A stretch of 64,000 nucleotides of DNA from Promethearchaeota archaeon (GTDB lineage Archaea > Asgardarchaeota > Lokiarchaeia > Sigyniarchaeales > SOKP01): positions 2,371-66,370 of the forward strand of contig JAHPZJ010000019.1 of the NCBI GenBank assembly GCA_019058245.1, written 5' to 3'. The stretch's first letter is position 1. The number at the start of each line of letters is the position of its first letter. The notes under the pieces are model-generated. The model saw nothing but the letters and a program-made list of their open reading frames with translations, did no database searches and was not told the DNA's origin. The translations under genes and the position numbers were made by a program. This document shows positions 60,058-64,000 of the stretch, in pieces.

Positions 60058-61655
60058 CGACTACAAGCCATGAAGTTATCATTGTAGGAGCAGGGATGGC
60101 AGGGTTAACCGCTGCAGCCTATTTATCAAGGGCAGGACATGATGTTCTTTTAATTGAAAAGAACGAGAATTGTGGTGGCCTACTAAATTCAATCCAAAAA
60201 GATGGTTTTGTTTTTGATACTGGTCCGAGGTCAATTGAAAACTCGGGAGCCGTGCGACCCTTGTTAAATGACCTTGGAATTTCACTTGAACTCCTTAAAA
60301 GTCCAGTTTCGATTGGAATTGAGAATGAAATTTTACACTACACGTCAAACGAAAGTATATATGAGTATCAGTCCCTATTAGAAAAGCTGTATCCCGATAA
60401 CAAAGAGGAGATTGCCGCAATTTTCTTGTTAATCGAAAAAATCTTGAAAGACATGGCCATTCTAAACGAGATTGATAATCCGATTTTCAGAGACATGAAA
60501 AACGATATAGGTTATCTTGTTAAGGAACTTCTTCCGTATCTTGGCAAGTTCCTTCTTGTTATTCGCCGGATAAATCGAAGGAAGGATCCGGTTGAAGACA
60601 CACTAAAAAAAATGACTTCAAACCAATCACTTATCAATATTATGACGCAACATTTCTTCAAGAGTACGCCTACTTTTTTTGCCCTAGGATATTTTCATAC
60701 TTACCTTGACTATTTTTATCCGAAGGGGGGTACGGGAAAAATTCCAGAAGGCGTCATGCAAAAAATCATTGACTGGGGAGGATCAATTTTATATGGTACA
60801 GAAATACACGAGATCATTCCTTCTGAAAACAAGTTAACTGATATCGATGGAAACACGTTTAACTATGAAAAACTTATTTGGTGTGCGGATTTGAAATCTT
60901 TATATCGATTTCTTAAATTCCATGATTTAGAGGAAAAAGTTTCTCACAAGATATCAATTCAAAAAGATAAATTACTATCGAATCGAGGCGGAGATTCAGT
61001 CTTTTCTTTATTCCTAGGGATAGATGAACCTCTCGACAAATTTCAATCGATTTCGAACGGTCATTTTTTTTATACTCCATTAAAAAAAGGTTTAGGCGAA
61101 TCAACTTGGACTAAATTAAGAACAATTATTAAGAATTTCGAAAAAACTCCCAAAGAAGCCATTATACATTGGTTGGACGGGTATTGTCAACTGAATACAT
61201 ATGAGATTTCCATTCCAGGGCTTAGAGATCCCACCTTAGCTCCAAAAGGAAAGACTGGATTAATTGTGAGCATTCTCTTTGAATATGATCTCATGAAAAA
61301 AGTCCAAGAGGGAGGATGGTATGAAGAATTCAAAAAAGAAGTCGAAAATCGTATTTTAGAGATTTTATCAAAATCCATATACCCTAAAATCAAGGATAAG
61401 ATTCTCTTTCGTTTCTCCTTAACACCCGTCAGCATTTCAAACAGAGTAGGAAGTTCTGAAGGAGCAATAACTGGTTGGACGTTTGAAAATCCCATCCCTG
61501 TGGTTCAAAATATTCTTAAAATGACTAAATCTGTAAAAACTCCTATTCCAAATATACTCCAAGCTGGTCAATGGGTATATAGTCCTTCTGGAATACCCAT
61601 TGCGATCCTTACAGGATTGGCAGCAGCTAAGAAGATAATGAAAAATAATAAATGA
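60054..61655 (+). CDS. Phytoene desaturase/isomerase-like FAD oxidoreductase
   Basis: A two-dinucleotide-binding-domain flavoprotein of the CrtI/CrtISO/RetSat type. The FAD site VIIVGAGMAGLTAAAYLSRA leads to LIEKNENCGGL, and the C-terminal motif GQWVYSPSGIPIAILTGLAAAK closes the FAD fold. The length of 533 residues is typical. ATG 60054 sits in ATGA with the SDR stop, a clear coupled start; an ATG at 60021 is in frame but inside the SDR gene. Such enzymes saturate, desaturate or isomerise polyene chains. With the SDR and SnoaL partners it suggests an isoprenoid or lipid pathway, which is inference. Confidence 0.85.
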   Translation: MTTTSHEVIIVGAGMAGLTAAAYLSRAGHDVLLIEKNENCGGLLNSIQKDGFVFDTGPRSIENSGAVRPLLNDLGISLELLKSPVSIGIENEILHYTSNESIYEYQSLLEKLYPDNKEEIAAIFLLIEKILKDMAILNEIDNPIFRDMKNDIGYLVKELLPYLGKFLLVIRRINRRKDPVEDTLKKMTSNQSLINIMTQHFFKSTPTFFALGYFHTYLDYFYPKGGTGKIPEGVMQKIIDWGGSILYGTEIHEIIPSENKLTDIDGNTFNYEKLIWCADLKSLYRFLKFHDLEEKVSHKISIQKDKLLSNRGGDSVFSLFLGIDEPLDKFQSISNGHFFYTPLKKGLGESTWTKLRTIIKNFEKTPKEAIIHWLDGYCQLNTYEISIPGLRDPTLAPKGKTGLIVSILFEYDLMKKVQEGGWYEEFKKEVENRILEILSKSIYPKIKDKILFRFSLTPVSISNRVGSSEGAITGWTFENPIPVVQNILKMTKSVKTPIPNILQAGQWVYSPSGIPIAILTGLAAAKKIMKNNK

Positions 61656-61687
61656 GGTTTTAACCCAAACTTATAGATAGAGTCTTC

Positions 61688-62692
61688 TTAGAAAATTAGC
61701 AACAATACAATTATACTGATAAGTACTAGGTAAGAAATTAAGACCATTCGATAAATAGGTTTTTTTATATCATCACCTGACATGGCTTTAAATCCTGTTC
61801 TGCTAAGGAAAGACTTTATTTGAAGATCTAAGTCCTTTTGATTTTTAACCGCATACTTTTGCAGATCCTGCTTAATAATGAAGTGCTGACTATAAGGAAA
61901 AATAATAGCGTTTACTGGCTTATTAGGATCAATAATATTACCAAGATACGTGTTTGCTTTGATTGAAACATGTTCTAAAGGTATGTTTATCGCTTCTTTC
62001 ACCATATCTATGTCAAAAATCAGGCTGAAAGGCTCTGAAAAATCACTTTTTATCTCACCACCATAATCGACATTAAGATTTCCTTCAATCCAGAGAGATT
62101 CATCCAATTCCCTTGAATCACCTTTTTCTAAGTCAACCGATACAATGAATTCTTTATTGTTGGTGCGATTCTTAATATCAACCAGTAACTTCCCAAAATA
62201 TGTGGTTGTATACAAGGCTGGATCACAAGTGTATCCACAAAATCCATTCTTTGGGTCATAGCTGTTAGTATTCGTTTCATAATCACAAATGATCCAAGAT
62301 AACAGCCCGGTTTCTTTGTTGCGAGCAATAATATAAAACTCGACTCTCATGCCTATAAATCCCGATGTTCGAGTGCTAAATACGCTTGCAATTGCCAAGG
62401 GAAACTTTGAATCGTTCTTAAAAAGTGAGGTTTCTGCTAGTTCATATCCATTGGGGAGCATCTCTTGTGCTGCTGAAGTATTTGTTATCTTAAAAGAGAT
62501 AAATAAACTATAGGGATCTACTATGAATCCCATATAAGGAACTTTTTTCTTGCCACTCTGTGCAAATTTATGTTGTGTTTTTTTAGGAAGAGATTTACTG
62601 AAACTGCTCAAAAAACTAATGGCAGTTACATCTTGAGGCTTTACAAGAGATTCTATCTTTTTTATAAAATTCCTTTTTTCTTCTTGGTTCAT
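61688..62692 (-). CDS. Tail-anchored protein with ADC-like fold, paralogue 1
   Basis: A 334-residue protein whose last ~25 residues (MVLISYLVLISIIVLLLIF) form a single hydrophobic helix at the very C-terminus, so it is probably anchored to the membrane with its body in the cytoplasm. The body has PYMGFIVDPYSLFISFKIT, STRTSGFIGMRVEFYIIARN and LLSWIICDYETNT, reminiscent of the acetoacetate-decarboxylase beta fold, although the catalytic lysine motif is not evident. A paralogue of the same length follows on the same strand, and both converge on the FAD/SDR operon. Function unknown. Confidence 0.55.
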   Translation of the reverse strand: MNQEEKRNFIKKIESLVKPQDVTAISFLSSFSKSLPKKTQHKFAQSGKKKVPYMGFIVDPYSLFISFKITNTSAAQEMLPNGYELAETSLFKNDSKFPLAIASVFSTRTSGFIGMRVEFYIIARNKETGLLSWIICDYETNTNSYDPKNGFCGYTCDPALYTTTYFGKLLVDIKNRTNNKEFIVSVDLEKGDSRELDESLWIEGNLNVDYGGEIKSDFSEPFSLIFDIDMVKEAINIPLEHVSIKANTYLGNIIDPNKPVNAIIFPYSQHFIIKQDLQKYAVKNQKDLDLQIKSFLSRTGFKAMSGDDIKKPIYRMVLISYLVLISIIVLLLIF

Positions 62693-62718
62693 TTACATAA
62701 TCCTTGTTTTTTTTTAAA

Positions 62719-63723
62719 TTATAGATTAATTATCAATAAAATAATTAGGGAAATAAAGATTATCATAAATAAAGAGATTCCCATTAATAACATTATCTTT
62801 ATACTTCTTGTTGAGAAGGTTTTCATTTCTTTCATATTTGCAATTTTATTATAATTCTCGATCATGTCATTGATATTTTTGATATAGGTACGACAGCCTG
62901 GACTGTCGGCAATATAATGCTGAGCGAAGGGGAAACACAACGCCTTGCATAGTTCCGGCTCGGCTAAATCTGGGAAAAGTGTATTAAACTCTATGTGAAT
63001 ATCCTCAATAGGAATTTCTAAAGCTTTTTCAACTTCAGCAGGATCAAATATTACGGCAAGTGTATCATCTTTATTATCTGAAAATTTTTTACCGTGACCA
63101 ATCGATGTATTTCCTATTACCCAAAGGGGTTGATCAAGGCTGCGGATTTTTCCATTGGTAATATTACCCGTTAAGATTATCTGTCGGTCAGTTGTGTCTT
63201 CTTTAAAATCCAGTAGTATTTCTCCCTTTGAGCTAGTCGTATATATAGCATTTTTACTATTTCTATCTGCAACTCCTACTGAAGGGAGAGCAATTATTGT
63301 ATTGCTCAGAATATCGATAAAAATCCAGGATATAAGACCGGTTTCTTTATCTTCCGCAACGAGATATACTTCTAGCCTAGAACCCCAAAAAGTACTTGCT
63401 CGAGTATTGAAAACTCCCATTCCTAAATAGTGATCTGGTTCTTCATCAGCAAAAATTCTGGTCTTTTTCAACTCATAGCGTTCTGATAATAATTTTTTTG
63501 CTTTTTCGATATTTTTAAGCTTAAAGAATAAAAACATACTATAAGGTTCAATTACAAAACCCATGTAGGGAGTCTTTTTTGAAGTCTTAATTAATAGCTT
63601 TTTAAAAAGGGAGCGAGGCAAAAGCCGTTTGAATGTTTGGAAGAAATACAAAAAGCTAACTTCCTTTGGATCAATTAAGCTTTCCACATTTCTGATAAAT
63701 TTTTCATCATCTATAATTTTCAT
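62719..63723 (-). CDS. Tail-anchored protein with ADC-like fold, paralogue 2
   Basis: Same length and layout as its neighbour: 334 residues with PYMGFVIEPYSMFLFFKLKN, NTRASTFWGSRLEVYLVAED and TGLISWIFIDI, and a C-terminal hydrophobic helix (IMLLMGISLFMIIFISLI...). By eye it shares the same block order with the other copy but perhaps a third of residues, so the duplication is old. The two are 26 bases apart in the same direction and probably co-transcribed. A helical linker (KIANMKEMKTF) separates body and anchor. Confidence 0.55.
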   Translation of the reverse strand: MKIIDDEKFIRNVESLIDPKEVSFLYFFQTFKRLLPRSLFKKLLIKTSKKTPYMGFVIEPYSMFLFFKLKNIEKAKKLLSERYELKKTRIFADEEPDHYLGMGVFNTRASTFWGSRLEVYLVAEDKETGLISWIFIDILSNTIIALPSVGVADRNSKNAIYTTSSKGEILLDFKEDTTDRQIILTGNITNGKIRSLDQPLWVIGNTSIGHGKKFSDNKDDTLAVIFDPAEVEKALEIPIEDIHIEFNTLFPDLAEPELCKALCFPFAQHYIADSPGCRTYIKNINDMIENYNKIANMKEMKTFSTRSIKIMLLMGISLFMIIFISLIILLIINL

Positions 63724-63933
63724 ATTTTATAAAACCTTCAAAAAAAAAAATAATTCCCTATATTAAAGTATTTATCAAATTTTATATTAATGATAATAAT
63801 TATTGATGGAGGAAGAAAAATATTATTTTAATAAACTCAATTTTTTCACTTAATTTGTGAAATCAGAAACAGAATTTACTTTTTTAATCCTAATCCATTT
63901 GAGATTAAGAAAAAATTTGAAAAAATCGAAATT

Positions 63934-64000
63934 TTAGTATCTTGATCTTTCTCTACCTATTGTAGAATGACCACCATGCCCTGGATATATTTTAAACTCA
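63934..64000 (-). CDS. C-terminal end of a metallo-beta-lactamase-fold protein, cut by the right edge
   Basis: On the minus strand the last 21 codons before a TAA at 63936-63934 read EFKIYPGHGGHSTIGRERSR and Y. The PGHGxxSTIG run is the typical end of the glyoxalase II/metallo-beta-lactamase fold, where the His of PGHG binds zinc. The rest of the gene lies beyond the window. The protein ends sooner after the PGHG motif than most. Confidence 0.75.
   Translation of the reverse strand, partial: EFKIYPGHGGHSTIGRERSRY

Overview
The window looks like an Asgard archaeon, most like a Lokiarchaeia-type genome. The DNA is very AT-rich. The information-processing genes are archaeal: TFB, GatDE, the exosome operon with SBDS and eL43, KEOPS subunits, aIF5A, FEN1, NOB1, CDC48 and the alpha proteasome. 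Mixed among them are proteins typical of Asgards: a Ras/Arf-like small GTPase, a profilin-like protein, a JAMM-fold protein and a ZPR1-type zinc finger protein. No rRNA, CRISPR array or insertion sequence was seen. The lineage call is inferred from gene content, not from a phylogeny.

Layout. 0-5 kb: the tail of an unknown gene, gatE-gatD (tRNA-Gln amidation) and an isolated uL2 gene. 5-9 kb: a frameshifted unknown gene, a SpoU methyltransferase, a broken zinc ribbon and tfb; an imperfect 80-bp direct repeat brackets the methyltransferase. 9-11.2 kb: two paralogues that join a ribbon-helix-helix segment, a HisKA-like histidine segment and a receiver domain. 11.2-14.9 kb: four tRNA genes, three of them with introns, alternating with the JAMM protein, the small GTPase, a DUF2110-like protein and the profilin. 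The tRNA-Val gene appears to carry three introns of 30 nt each.

15-26 kb: the archaeal exosome/proteasome superoperon (psmA, SBDS, rrp4, rrp41, rrp42, eL43, pcc1, prefoldin beta, a DHH phosphoesterase), then an ECF transporter module (two ATPases and the T subunit). Next come Cgi121 and, on the other strand, Sua5 and a THUMP protein, so three t6A-pathway genes lie within 7 kb. 26-29 kb: a four-subunit pyruvate-type ferredoxin oxidoreductase operon. 29.7-37 kb: ZPR1, a pyrophosphate-type phosphofructokinase, tandem B12-binding radical SAM proteins and a secreted C45-like Ntn hydrolase.

37-49.8 kb: an ArsR regulator with matching palindromes at its own promoter and at that of the adjacent methyltransferase/membrane-protein pair, two MFS transporters flanking an acyl-CoA dehydrogenase, several unknown proteins, glycerol kinase and a HerA-like ATPase. 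50-55.6 kb: a minus-strand run aIF5A, NAD kinase, NOB1, FEN1, CDC48; the aIF5A gene appears to start at AUU. 56-64 kb: a hotdog-fold protein, a nitronate-monooxygenase-like flavoprotein, a translationally coupled SnoaL-SDR-FAD desaturase operon, two convergent tail-anchored paralogues, and the end of a metallo-beta-lactamase-fold gene cut by the right edge.

Points that most deserve checking: the multi-intron tRNA-Val, the AUU start of aIF5A, the tandem RHH-HisKA-receiver regulators, the JAMM protein with substituted active-site residues, and the coupled lipid- or isoprenoid-like operon with its tail-anchored neighbours.
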